NCBI RefSeq assembly: GCF_037975245.1
Contig: NC_092574.1
Coordinates: forward strand, 7,626,213 to 7,690,212
Source: Apostichopus japonicus
Taxonomy: Eukaryota > Echinodermata > Holothuroidea > Aspidochirotida > Stichopodidae
Direction of reading: 5' to 3'
DNA: 64,000 nt
A program made the position numbers and the translations under genes. Below the pieces are notes generated by a model. The model saw only the letters and a list, made by a program, of their open reading frames with translations, made no database searches and was not told where the DNA came from. This document shows positions 54,901 through 64,000 of the stretch, in pieces; within the stretch, counting starts at the first letter, position 1, and each line of letters starts with the position of its first letter.

Positions 54901-57900
54901 AGCATTATTTTATTCGTTAAAATATAACTATTTTTAAGTGAAAGGATTAAGAACCGTCCAATGTGGTACACAAGGTGTGAACTTAAAATTATTCCATGAA
55001 AATTTTTAAAATATTTTGCTAACATTACTATCTATAGTATTCAAGTGTGCCTGACCTTCACCAACACATTTAGCCAATTAAAATAATGAAAATTCCATGA
55101 CCTTTGAAGCATATCTTATTTCCTAGTCTAAATAATTCCTAACAAATCATGCATACAGGTAGTGTATTGGCTTGAGCAATAGGAAAAATTAATACACTTA
55201 CTCCACACACTTCCCAGCACAATTGAGTCTGTTACAAGAATGTGACCAAAAAATAAAGCAAATACTACTTACTATACAGTACTTTGTTAGGTTATACCTA
55301 TGTTCTAGTCAGACTTTATTGTTAGGCCTAGGCTAGCCTAGTAGGATGGTGACTTCGAAGTTCGGCCACTTAAGACTTAAAACACCCCAAAACTAAATCT
55401 TCTGGTATAAATCATTTGAAAATATACTTGATATGGTGGGAGAATTTTGTTATAGTACGATACACGGCCAAACTTTCTTTCCTGCAAACTGTTTTCACGT
55501 TGTTTTCCAAGAAGATTCTTCGTGATTGTGGAACTGGTATTTCTTGCTAGAGTATTGCGAAGTTCGGACACGCAACCCACAGTGTGGCGCTGGTAAAAAT
55601 TGGTGGCGCTGTTGCTCTTTCAGTAATTATAACAGACTTCATAGATCTTCGTCATTTTATTGACAAATATGTAAGTAATTTCTTGCACACGGGTCATTTT
55701 GGAGAGAAAATAACTGTAGCTTCGTACTTTTTGGTGAAATTTGGCTCTTCCTGTAGGTTTTCATGGTGAAAATCGTGTATTTCTTAGGGTGCCCGAACTT
55801 CGCAGTATGGCGAACTTCGCAATACTGACTATACAAGTAAAAAAAATTTGTTGTAATGTGCAAGGCTGCAACAACATTAAACAATATGTGATTTACGCAT
55901 TGATTGTGGTGTTATTGTATTATATTGTATTATATTGTTAATCTTAGCTGTAGGTGTTTTTTTTTTTTTTTTTTTTTCTGTTTTTCAATCTATGTTTATG
56001 GTGAACTACGATTAAGAATAATGAGTTGTAATTTTAATAAATGAGCCCTTCAGTACTGATAACCAGGATTTTAGTTATCTATTTTTTCTTTCTTTACAGT
56101 ACAGAAATGCAGGGTTGCACTACACCATTTCCCACAAAGGTAGTATGGCATAAAACAGGTGGAATTTTACATATAAATGCCAAAAAATGTGCTGTACAGA
56201 AAGGTTCAGTAAACTTTTGGAACATTGACACCTCATTCACTTACATGAGGAAACCTTTTCTCATAGATGTTGAATAAACAGTTGTAAGAAGATTAACATG
56301 TACAATTGGTTCTGAAACTAAATCAGTATTTATGAACTCCTCACACCTATGACCTCACCTTAAAAGAACAGAAACAAGTTGTTGAGGTTGAAGAGTTAGC
56401 AACTTAAAATTAGGAAAAAGTTTCATATTCAAGAAGAAATCAAATTTAAACTTTATGATAAAGAATGGGATGATTGCATGGGTAGGTGTGAAAAACCTCT
56501 CAGCTACCTCAAAGGGGAAAAGTGAAAGTAATACCCATCACCTCAGAGCTTATACCATCACAGACTTACACTCACTAAGTAGTACATGTAGCTTATTTGA
56601 TAGTGAAGTTGTACATCAGAGCAAAAGCGACAGAAGTTTAAAAGCATATATTACTACTCAATGTGGTGTAAGTATCAGCTGAACTGAGCCCCAAGCTGAA
56701 GTAATAATGACTTTAAAGCGGTAACGGCAGAACAAAACCGAAATGAATATATTCGGGACTCGTTCATTAGTGGGTTGTACTCGCAAATTATTAGACAGCG
56801 GTTACTAGAAAATAAGAAATTAGATTTGCAGACAATGTTCGACCAAGCTAGGTCACTTGAGGCGGCTCAAAAGAATTCAGAATCTTACAGCTGTGGTTCA
56901 ACAATAGGTGCAGAAAACTCATCTGTAAGTGCAGCTGCCCGCGTAAGCAAGCAATCACAAGAATCACTTCGGGGAGCTAGTTTCGGCGCTCCTGGCAAGT
57001 GTTATTTCTGTGGCTACAAAAGACATCCTCGTTCAGAATGCCCTGCACGAGATGAGGACTGTAACAATTGTGGCAAAAAGGGTCATTTTTGGAAAATGTG
57101 CCGGTCATCGCAAAATGCTAACTCCCAAAGGGCCTCTACAGCTTCAGCTTTGTTTGACAGACCAACAATTGCGTCAGCTGGGACATCCCTGACTAGATCA
57201 ATGATAGAAATTAAGGTTAACGGTAAAATCGCTAACTGTCTGGTTGATAGTGGAAGTACCGATAGCTTCATACATCCTGATCTTGTGGAGAAGCTCGGAT
57301 TGTCCGCGAAGCGAGCAGAATTGTCAGTTCGTATGGCAGCCACATCTTTTGAACAAAAGTCCTCTCAAAAGTGTGAAGTTTTAATCGAGCTAAATAGTCA
57401 GCAGTATCCAAAAACACAGCTATATATTATGTCGGATCTCTGCGCCGATGTCCTGTTAGGACTAGATTTCCAAATAAAGCATGAACGCGTCATCTTGGAG
57501 TACGGTGGCGCATTGCCTCCGTTGGTACTGTGTGCTTTTGCCGATGCTAAGCTGGACCAGCAGGGAAATGAACCTCTAGTCGCTATGGAGGTTGACCCTG
57601 TTAAACCTTTTGCTAATCTGGCAGCTGATTGTAAACCCATTGCAACAAAGTCTCGACGATACAGCGCGGATGATAGACATTTCATAAGTAGCGAAGTCCA
57701 ACGATTGCTAAAAGAAGGAATAATTGAGCCAAGTAACTCACCCTGGAGGGCCCAAGTGGTGGTAACGAAAAACGACAACCACAAGAAACGGCTGGTCATA
57801 GACTATTCGGAGACAATAAATCGCTATACGCTGCCAGACAGCTACCCACTGCCCCGCATTGATGACATTGTGAACAGTATCGCCCGGTACAAAGTTTTCA

Positions 57901-60589
57901 GTACATTCGATCTGCGCAGTGCTTACCACCAAATACCCTTACAGCCCGAGGATAGACTATATACTGCCTTTGAGGCTGATAGGGGCCTATACCAGTATAC
58001 TAGGCTCCCATTCGGGATAACAAATGGAGTTCCCTGTTTCCAGAGAGAAATTGATAATTTTATCAAGGAAGAGGGCCTCGAGGCAACGTTTGCCTATCTA
58101 GATGATGTAACAGTAGGAGGTGCGAATGAAGCCGAATTAGTACGAAACCAAGCGAAATTCCTGGATGCCGCTCGTCGAAAGAACATTACCTTTAACGAAA
58201 ACAAAAGCGTTATCGCGACTAAGCAACTGAGTATCCTAGGGTATGTAATTGAAGATGGAGAATTGCGACCTGACCCCGAGCGGCTCCGCCCTTTGCAGGA
58301 ACTGCCTATCCCCCAGAATTTGAAGGCCCTTCGACGTTGTATGGGAATGTTTGCTTATTACGCCCGCTGGATACCTAACTTTTCTTCCAAAGTTAAACCA
58401 CTGACTGAATCCCCCACATTTCCTTTGGGGGAGGAGGCTGTGAAAGCCTTTGATCGTCTGAAAGCAGACATTGAAAACTCTGTAGTAACGGCAATTGATG
58501 AAACTATTCCTTTCGAAGTGGAAACAGATGCCTCAGGAGTAGCTATAGCAGCGACACTAAATCAAGCTGGACGGCCAGTCGCCTTTTTCTCCCGTCCGTT
58601 GAATGGAGCTGAGAAGAATCACCCAGCAGTTGAGAAGGAAGCACTAGCTATCATTGAAGCAGTCCGCCATTGGTCATATTACCTAATCGGCAGGCGGTTT
58701 AAACTGACGACTGACCAAAAGTCTGTCAGTTATGTATTTGACATTCAGCACAAGGGCAAGATAAAGAATGAGAAAATGAGGCGTTGGAGAATAGAACTTT
58801 CGTGTTTCACGTTTGATATCGTCTATCGCCCAGGAAGTGAAAACATTCCACCCGACACATTGACTAGAGCATTCTGTTCGGCAATTAGCATAGAAGACAA
58901 TTTCGCTGAGCTTCACAATGCGTTGTGTCATCCAGGAGTTACTAGAATGTGGCACTTCATCAAATCGAAGAACCTTCCATTCGGGATAGAGGAAGTGAGG
59001 AAGATGACAGCAGCTTGTAAGGTCTGTGCAAAGCTCAAACCCAGATTTTACAAGCCTTGTAATTCACCCCTAGTTAAGGCTACTCAACCCTTTGAGAGGC
59101 TCAACATAGACTTTAAGGGACCACTGCCTAGCACCAATAGAAATATTTACTTTCTGACAGTAGTCGATGAGTTTTCAAGATTTCCGTTTATTTTCCCATG
59201 TTCCGATATGACATCGTCAACAGTTATTGCTTGCCTCTGTCAGGTTTTCTCCCTATTCGGAACCCCAGCATACATCCACTCTGACAGGGGGGCAGCATTC
59301 TTGAGTAAGGAACTTACTGAATTTCTTATGTTGAGGGGTGTGGCATGTAGTAGAACGACAAGCTATAACCCTCAAGGTAACGGTCAAACTGAGAGGTACA
59401 ATGGGATAGTTTGGAAAACAATAATGTTAGCCCTAGAAACAAGAGGACTACCTGCTAAGCACTGGCAGGAAGTCCTACCTGATGCCCTACACTCAGTTCG
59501 GTCCCTCGTGTGTACTACTACTAATCAAACACCACACGAGAGATTTTTTAAGTTCCACAGGAGATCCTCCTCTGGGGTCTCTGTCCCTTCCTGGCTTTGC
59601 TCGCCAGGTCCTGTGCTTGTTAAACGTCATGTTCGTGCTCATAAAACGGATCCACTAGTCGATGAGGCTGAGCTCATTCAGGCTAACCCCCAGTATGCTC
59701 ATGTCCGTTTTCAGGACGGCAGAGAATCGACAGTCTCACTCCGTCATCTAGCCCCTGTTGGTGTGGTAGAGAATAATGACCTCAGGGGGGGGCCTAAGGG
59801 TGGAAATGGAACTGAACTTTTAGTTAATAGTAGGGATTTGACTGAGGAAGCCCCAAGTGTTGATAAAAAAAGCTCTATCCCAGTGGGTTGTGAAGCTGAA
59901 GATAGTTTGGCTGCAAAAGAGACTTTAAGCATAAGGCGTTCAGCGAGGAAGGGTAAACCTCCTGATCGTTTGGACCTTTAACATACTTCTATGTCGAACG
60001 TTGTCAAGTGTTTTTCTGGTTTCTCTTTTAGATGGGGAGAATGTGGTGTTATTGTATTATATTGTATTATATTGTTAATCTTAGCTGTAGGTGTTTTTGA
60101 CCTTTACGGCCTTCCATGCATTATTCTGCCTTATACGTGTTATATACTTGGGTTCGTTTTGCTGGTTGTGTTTTGTTGTTTAAAACCTCATTAAAGGTGT
60201 AATCAAATGAATCAGTCGTCGTCATTATTACTTCATTGATGACATTTAAGAGGGATCGTAAAAGTTATAATGAAAAGTGTATGACCTAAAATAACTAATG
60301 ATTAATGAATAATGGTCTCACTCGTCTCTAATAGCCCGACACACAGGGCACCAACACCCAATGCTAAGGCAATATTAATGTTACAGGTCGGCGGACTCGC
60401 TCGAATCGTATTGGAGAGATTAAGTTTGTTCCTGCTCTTGAAACAGGTTTGTATGTCGCGTTTACATCTCACTTGCTCGAAATTATTTCCAGTCTTGAAA
60501 TACGAAATGAAAATTACCCTCCTTGTTGACGAGTTGAGACAAAATAAATACCTGTTGGACAAACAACGTCCAACCATGGAGGTCGCCAT
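42930..60589 (-). CDS. CLPB: CLPB (SKD3), mitochondrial ankyrin-AAA+ disaggregase
   Basis: An ATP-driven protein disaggregase of the mitochondrial intermembrane space. Thirteen exons chain in phase: 60322-60589, 54728-54782, 53633-53719, 52863-52966, 51719-51847, 49298-49395, 48371-48485, 47512-47589, 46602-46864, 45822-45978, 44841-45034, 44199-44303 and 42930-43175 (TGA). They give 632 aa. Exon 1 has a strong Kozak ATG (AAGATGG), an Arg-rich leader without acidic residues, and a hydrophobic stretch [17 protein letters not shown] at its end, matching the family's targeting and membrane segment. Ankyrin repeats span ~92-265 ([31 protein letters not shown]). The single AAA+ module has Walker A GSSGIGKTE (to residue 315), pore loop GYIG (355-358), Walker B VVLFDE (376-381) and FLGRINE further on. 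The small domain includes [14 protein letters not shown]. Exon 1 was found by its family pattern and fitting phase; an in-frame ATG also exists at 60628. A gypsy element lies antisense in intron 1. Confidence 0.93.
43205..43573 (-). repeat. Dispersed repeat with TTAA ends, copy 2 (CLPB last intron)
   Basis: Inverted copy of the repeat at 34085-34438, with TTAA at both ends (43205-43208 and 43570-43573) and inverted ends around AGACTCG/GAGTTCTTC. It starts 30 bp upstream of the last CLPB exon, so its edge lies in the splice-acceptor region. Confidence 0.65.
47080..47179. ncRNA. Pre-miRNA-like hairpin candidate in CLPB intron
   Basis: Arms 47080-47119 and 47137-47179 are imperfect inverted repeats: the 5' arm includes TACTGACAGTATGAA and the 3' arm TTCATACTGTCAGTG. 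They are extended outward by ATGCTTGAAGC / TTGAAGCAT and inward by TTTCTG / CAGAAA, around a ~17-nt loop. The length (~100 nt), arm pairing and intronic site suit a microRNA precursor. A small MITE would look similar. I recognise no known microRNA. Confidence 0.35.
49948..50203 (+). pseudogene. THAP zinc-finger domain relic with frameshift
   Basis: In CLPB intron 5, plus strand. One frame gives [10 protein letters not shown] then [10 protein letters not shown] and a stop. The next frame continues [14 protein letters not shown] and [11 protein letters not shown], up to a stop at 50201-50203. Together these match the C2CH THAP pattern: Cys-x4-Cys, a central Trp, and Cys-x2-His followed by Phe. 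There is a +1 shift at about 50011-50033. No in-frame start is seen. The usual AVPTIF-type end is absent or degraded. THAP domains occur in host DNA-binding proteins and in P-element-type transposases; which one this came from cannot be told. Confidence 0.6.
55962..56699. other. Unrelated segment replacing the gypsy 5' LTR remainder and leader
   Basis: It starts as a run of T (to 55977) directly where the 5' LTR copy stops matching, and ends where the gag frame opens. It contains no LTR, primer-binding or gag-like sequence. Two short plus-strand frames (56041-56277 and 56455-56682) have codon-like texture but no family I recognise, and intervening stops break them. It could be a captured or inserted piece of other DNA, or a relic of another repeat. 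Confidence 0.55.
56700..59981 (+). CDS. Gag-pol polyprotein of Ty3/gypsy element, gag N-terminus missing
   Basis: One uninterrupted frame runs from just after a stop at 56697-56699 to TAA at 59979-59981. No proper start codon is seen, and the frame opens inside the gag helices ([20 protein letters not shown]). Counting from 56775 the order is: two CCHC knuckles (~76-109), an aspartic protease with VDSGSTDSF (~155-163), reverse transcriptase with the YLDD box (~440), RNase H beginning VETDASG (~583), and integrase. The integrase has the HHCC finger (~710-752) and a D, D-X35-E triad (Asp ~777, Asp ~836, Glu ~872). The tail ends with a basic RRSARKGK stretch. All catalytic residues that I can check are present. 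Gag and pol share one frame without a shift. Because the leader, primer site and gag start are missing, this copy is probably unable to move unaided although its enzymes look whole. Confidence 0.92.
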   Translation, partial: SNNDFKAVTAEQNRNEYIRDSFISGLYSQIIRQRLLENKKLDLQTMFDQARSLEAAQKNSESYSCGSTIGAENSSVSAAARVSKQSQESLRGASFGAPGKCYFCGYKRHPRSECPARDEDCNNCGKKGHFWKMCRSSQNANSQRASTASALFDRPTIASAGTSLTRSMIEIKVNGKIANCLVDSGSTDSFIHPDLVEKLGLSAKRAELSVRMAATSFEQKSSQKCEVLIELNSQQYPKTQLYIMSDLCADVLLGLDFQIKHERVILEYGGALPPLVLCAFADAKLDQQGNEPLVAMEVDPVKPFANLAADCKPIATKSRRYSADDRHFISSEVQRLLKEGIIEPSNSPWRAQVVVTKNDNHKKRLVIDYSETINRYTLPDSYPLPRIDDIVNSIARYKVFSTFDLRSAYHQIPLQPEDRLYTAFEADRGLYQYTRLPFGITNGVPCFQREIDNFIKEEGLEATFAYLDDVTVGGANEAELVRNQAKFLDAARRKNITFNENKSVIATKQLSILGYVIEDGELRPDPERLRPLQELPIPQNLKALRRCMGMFAYYARWIPNFSSKVKPLTESPTFPLGEEAVKAFDRLKADIENSVVTAIDETIPFEVETDASGVAIAATLNQAGRPVAFFSRPLNGAEKNHPAVEKEALAIIEAVRHWSYYLIGRRFKLTTDQKSVSYVFDIQHKGKIKNEKMRRWRIELSCFTFDIVYRPGSENIPPDTLTRAFCSAISIEDNFAELHNALCHPGVTRMWHFIKSKNLPFGIEEVRKMTAACKVCAKLKPRFYKPCNSPLVKATQPFERLNIDFKGPLPSTNRNIYFLTVVDEFSRFPFIFPCSDMTSSTVIACLCQVFSLFGTPAYIHSDRGAAFLSKELTEFLMLRGVACSRTTSYNPQGNGQTERYNGIVWKTIMLALETRGLPAKHWQEVLPDALHSVRSLVCTTTNQTPHERFFKFHRRSSSGVSVPSWLCSPGPVLVKRHVRAHKTDPLVDEAELIQANPQYAHVRFQDGRESTVSLRHLAPVGVVENNDLRGGPKGGNGTELLVNSRDLTEEAPSVDKKSSIPVGCEAEDSLAAKETLSIRRSARKGKPPDRLDL
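60042..60235 (+). repeat. 3' LTR of the gypsy element
   Basis: It begins TGTGGTGTTATTG and ends TTACTTCA, right before the TTGAT target duplication. Its first ~57 bp match 55905-55961. A purine tract lies directly upstream. ATTAAA at about 60190 could serve as the poly(A) signal. Confidence 0.85.
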
Positions 60590-62281
60590 CTTGATTGCGA
60601 AATATAGTTTTGTTGATAAATTAAACATGGAAAGCCAAAAGTTCAAAGAAGTACATTGTGCTTCAACTGCAAGTTGTTATGATTATGGGACGGTGCAGCC
60701 CATTTTGAACTGGTAGAGGGGGAGGGGATGAGGGGCAGGGGAAGAGATTTGAGACCAAGATGTCTTGAAAACTTTTGTGTTACTATTACGGGGATTTAGC
60801 AGTGGCGTAGGAAGGTACTTTTGAGTGGGGGGGGGGCTGAAGACTGATGACCGGCCTGGGGGAGGGGTCTAAGGGGAGGGGGTGGCATTTTTTTGCATTT
60901 CCAGGTGGCCTCAGATGCAATTTGGTGCAATGTAGCACACTTCAACACCCACTCCATTTTGTAAAAACGTTTGCATTTTCACCTGGCCTTAGATGCAATT
61001 TGGTGCTCCAAATGAGATTTTTTTCTCGTTTGGAAATGAAAAAGGGGTTTTCTGACTTGCGAAGCGGGGAGCCGGAATGATACTTCCGCCCCTCCATATT
61101 TTTCACTGGGGGGGGCTGGCTCCCCCCAGCCCCCCGGTTCCTACGCCCTTGGGGATTTGTTTTTGAGGCAAACTTTTAGGCTGGGCACCCAAACGATCCC
61201 CATGCAGCTTCTTGGTGCCTGTTCCTTCTCCTGCATGAAAAAATGATATGTAAATAGTGTATTGATTTATGTGTGTAACTAATAAAGACGATCGAAATAG
61301 TCGAATTTGAGATAAAAATCGAAGTTTGGGCGCAAAGTCGATTTTTTTAATAGAAAATAGTTGAAATTTGAAGATAGAAAGTTGAATTCATAAATTGTAT
61401 AATTTTCAAAAGCGAAGTACAATTTCGAAATGGCAATATATAGAGAAGCGAAAATTTCGAGAAGATGGCATGCAGATTGCGATAATTAGATTCGAAATGT
61501 TGGAGTAATTGTCGAAACTACACACTTCAGCTCTGTGGTGATACCCCCCTTTACCCTAACGGTTTTCTGCCCACGTACTTTTGCATACACTCTCTTGAGT
61601 AGCAAATCCGGGTCATAATTATCCATATTGATTGCTAACTTCCAATTTATTACGTAATTGGCACATGGTTTGATATTTTGTTGTTTTAAAAGAGGAGTAC
61701 CTACCAAGTTCGGTGCGGTTTGGCATATGTTGTGGTCAGGTGATGCAGTAACCACAATCCTGCAGGTATTCTGTGCCCCTTTCCATACCAGAGGTAACAC
61801 GAACAGCTCAAAATACGCCGATCAACGGTCGCGTTGTCCTTGTTCATTGTTTTTCGTGAAGTATTCCATTCAAACACGGCGCGAACTTCATATGCATATT
61901 ACTGTATTACTATTACTAGTATTAAGAATGGCCTAGGCTAAGCCTAAACTTACAATAAGCCTAAGCCCGTTAGTATTATGATAAAATAACATTATAGTGA
62001 TTATACTGTAGTTAAAGGCTAACCTTGTAAACATTCATGAAGGAACTTGATTGAAGATAAATTTTGACATTTATGTTTAGACTGTAATAATATAGTGTAA
62101 CTGCAAGTGAATACTCACTGAGACTGGAGCTAGATCAACAGTACCTCCATGCACTCAGCTATTAATGGTAGTAGTTATTACTGTAACATTCCCTATCTAT
62201 CTTCTTTCCATTTCTCCAGGACAGATATTCGCACCCAGTTGACTGCAAGGTTAATCCTGCTATTGTTTTGAAAACAGAAAG
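60590..62281. promoter_or_regulatory. Divergent spacer CLPB / GNPDA
   Basis: 1.7 kb between opposite start codons. It contains the MITE at 60798-61150, a TCGAAATT-rich stretch at 61280-61500, an AGGCCTA-like cluster at 61928-61965 and the 3' splice site of a GNPDA 5' UTR exon at 62219. Any upstream GNPDA UTR exon was not located. Confidence 0.5.
60798..61150. mobile_element. hAT-like MITE upstream of CLPB, same family as 16276-16744
   Basis: Exact 8-bp target duplication GGGGATTT at 60790-60797 and 61151-61158. The ends AGCAGTGGCGTAGGAA and TTCCTACGCCCTT are imperfect inverted repeats. It contains G-runs and two internal copies of a CTTAGATGCAATTTGGTGC-like motif. It begins about 210 bp upstream of the CLPB start codon, in the divergent spacer with GNPDA. 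Confidence 0.75.
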
Positions 62282-64000
62282 ATGCGGCTTGTGATATTGG
62301 AAGAGTATGATAAGGCCAGTGAGTGGGCAGCCAAATATGTCCGCAACAGAATTTTAGAATTTAAACCTGGACCTGAAAAATTCTTCACTCTTGGATTACC
62401 AACAGGTGAAGTTCTATGGATAGTTAGCTTATGTTTAAGTAACTTGACCCTTTAGTGACCTTGCTTTTGGTATTCTGATCTCTATTGCCACAAATGTGAC
62501 CAACAGTACTCCTCTCTTTTTCTTTTTTTTTGGAGGCGAAGGGGGGGGGGGGGCGGGGGATCAGATTGTGCTCTAGCTTGTGAAAAGTTACCTCCACTTG
62601 AGAAGTTTTTTTGACTGATATTCTAAACCACTTATTACTATTAAAAGGTAATTACGAACAGTCATATACTAAGTTACAGTACTAGTCTCTGAGAAATCTA
62701 AACAAAAATATATGATCATGTCCCATGCATTGATATCTCAACAAAATGATTTTTTAGCTAACTTGGTTGTGAAATCCTTCACTGAGCAAACTAACTAGTC
62801 TCCACAACAATATATATACTTATCATCTTACTTGTGTCTGACTGTCATAGACTTGCTTAATCAACAATTAAACAATACTGTTTACAATGAACTTTCTGTT
62901 CCCATTTCCAAATCTTTCAAGGAAGTACACCACTGGGTATGTACAAGAAGCTGATAGAATTCCACAAATCCGGCAAGCTTTCGTTCAAGTATGTAAAAAC
63001 CTTCAACATGGACGAATATGTCGGCTTAGCTAAGGACCACCCAGAGAGTTACCATAACTACATGTGGGAAAATTTCTTCAAGCACATAGACATTGACCCA
63101 AAGAACGTCCACATCCCTGATGGGAATGCCGAGGATCTGGACGAGGAATGCAGGAAGTATGAAGAGGAAATAACCAAAGCGGGTGGCGTCGAACTATTTG
63201 TGGGAGGTAGGTTGATGGAAAGAAATTATGTACAGCTAAATGTGATTGAGCCGTTTGTTGGAATTAACTGTGATAAGATTCCATACCCATCAATGAACAG
63301 TATCATTAACAGCCAATGGCTACACTGAATCTGTTGTGCACAGTGAAAAAGGGTTTTGCTGCGTTTATTGTAGTGGTGAGACATGTGCGTAGTAGCGTGC
63401 AGCTTACCCTATAGGTGCATTAAACTCCTTTTCTACCTCTCGCACCTTGCTTGACTATTCCTTCCATTGTTAGAGAAAATATGGGGGTTCGGGGGGGGGG
63501 GGGAGAGTGGGGAACAAATGTCAGATGACTTCGCAATGTGATTTACTGCAACTATTCAAAAACAGCTGCATCGTGAGGATGCTAAACCCGCTGTGTGTTG
63601 GTTTCCTAGCTACTAACACAAAGTCCACCGTTGCATTCTGTGTGGCCAGACAGGTCAAATACAAACAATGAGGTATTAATTGCCATTTAAAAAAGACAAT
63701 GGGGGGGGAGGGGGAAATGATCATGTTTATATTTGAAATGCTGGTTTCTCATTTATAGGTAGGTAAAAATTGCCATCTCAAAAAACACAAAACAAAAGGG
63801 AAATGATCAGGTTTATTTGATACTGGTTCCTCTGGCTTTATAGGCAGAAGAAATAGCATTCATGAACTAATGCTTATCCCTGTACATGTTACTAATTATG
63901 AAGTCTTATCTATAGTGATGTCAATGTTTGGAGCTTACGGCATAACTCTGGGTAATGACAGTCTTAACAGCAGTTGAGTTTACCGTTACTCTTTCCAACA
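62282..64000 (+). CDS. GNPDA: Glucosamine-6-phosphate deaminase, 5' part only
   Basis: Cytosolic enzyme converting glucosamine-6-phosphate and water to fructose-6-phosphate and ammonia, feeding amino sugars into glycolysis. Two coding exons are inside the window: 62282-62405 and 62922-63206, joined in phase 1. The second ends in phase 1 at the VGG|IGPDGH position where the family has a splice site, so the rest lies to the right. The 136 visible codons start MRLVILEEYDKASEWAAKYV and include the sugar-phosphate loop LGLPTGSTPLG (residues ~37-47) and NMDEYVGL, whose Asp is residue 72, the position of the catalytic base in bacterial NagB. A splice acceptor with a good pyrimidine tract at 62209-62219 shows that the 5' UTR begins in an upstream exon. 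Vertebrates have two paralogs (GNPDA1 and GNPDA2); this sequence does not let me choose. The gene is divergent from CLPB. Confidence 0.93.

Larger units (their letters stand above)
55905..60235 (+). mobile_element. Ty3/gypsy LTR retrotransposon with rearranged 5' side
   Basis: The element is bounded by the 5-bp direct repeat TTGAT at 55900-55904 and 60236-60240. The 3' LTR is 60042-60235 (194 bp, TG...CA), preceded by a purine tract AGATGGGGAGAA at 60030-60041 and containing ATTAAA near 60190. At the 5' end only the first ~57 bp of the LTR are present (55905-55961). A T-run and about 730 bp of unrelated sequence follow, and retroelement coding starts mid-gag at about 56700. No primer-binding site or rest of the LTR is visible. 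It lies in CLPB intron 1, antisense to CLPB. The intact pol frame suggests recent arrival. The superfamily is firm; the clade (perhaps Mag-like, from two zinc knuckles in one gag-pol frame) is a guess. Confidence 0.9.

Noticed and set aside
55377-55580. CLPB first exon (an Arg-rich frame that looked like a mitochondrial leader)
   Set aside because: It has no ATG start (GTG only). The exon at 60322-60589 has a strong start, leader plus hydrophobic segment, and the required phase 1 donor.

Overview
This window is animal nuclear DNA. Genes are split into many short phase-compatible exons with GT-AG introns, intergenic DNA is AT-rich, and transposable elements, microsatellites and minisatellites are dense. 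An invertebrate deuterostome, most likely an echinoderm such as a sea cucumber, is my best guess. That rests on overall style (AGGCCTA-rich spacers, gene structure close to vertebrate orthologs) and not on any species-specific marker.

Five host genes are supported. (A) <1-13917, minus: a large, unrecognised, low-complexity protein. Fifteen exons chain in phase and the gene runs off the left edge. (B) 21009-35254, minus: UBE3A, a HECT E3 ubiquitin ligase, complete in 11 coding exons (867 aa). (C) 37382-42121, plus: RFC3, a clamp-loader subunit, complete in 8 exons (356 aa). (D) 42930-60589, minus: CLPB/SKD3, a mitochondrial ankyrin-AAA+ disaggregase, 13 exons (632 aa); its mitochondrial-targeting first exon lies 5.5 kb upstream of the rest. 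(E) 62282->64000, plus: glucosamine-6-phosphate deaminase, first two coding exons only. UBE3A/RFC3 and CLPB/GNPDA are head-to-head pairs; RFC3/CLPB are tail-to-tail. The genes serve unrelated housekeeping tasks: protein turnover, replication, mitochondrial proteostasis and amino-sugar metabolism.

The spaces are filled with mobile DNA. There is a Ty3/gypsy element (55905-60235) with an intact 1068-codon reading frame, antisense inside CLPB intron 1, whose 5' side has been replaced. There is a 5'-truncated LINE with a 16-bp target duplication (14708-15307) and several hAT-like non-autonomous elements (3465-3922, 16276-16744, 36008-36754, 60798-61150). Other elements are a pair of TTAA-flanked repeats (34085-34438, 43205-43573), a tRNA-derived SINE near 9.7 kb, a THAP-domain relic at 49.9-50.2 kb and a foldback-like repeat carrying telomere-type hexamers at 14.1-14.3 kb.

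The most unusual signal is in UBE3A. A tandem array at 23.9-25.0 kb has copied the end of an exon together with its 5' splice site about nine times. The copies nearest the real exon are exactly 63 bp apart, open and in frame, so a ladder of alternative donors could insert 21-residue units into the HECT domain. A second UBE3A exon shows a similar duplication across its donor. Other notable items are a pre-miRNA-like hairpin in a CLPB intron and a compound minisatellite with inverted arms in UBE3A intron 2. Coordinates and splice phases were worked out by hand; no database search was possible.
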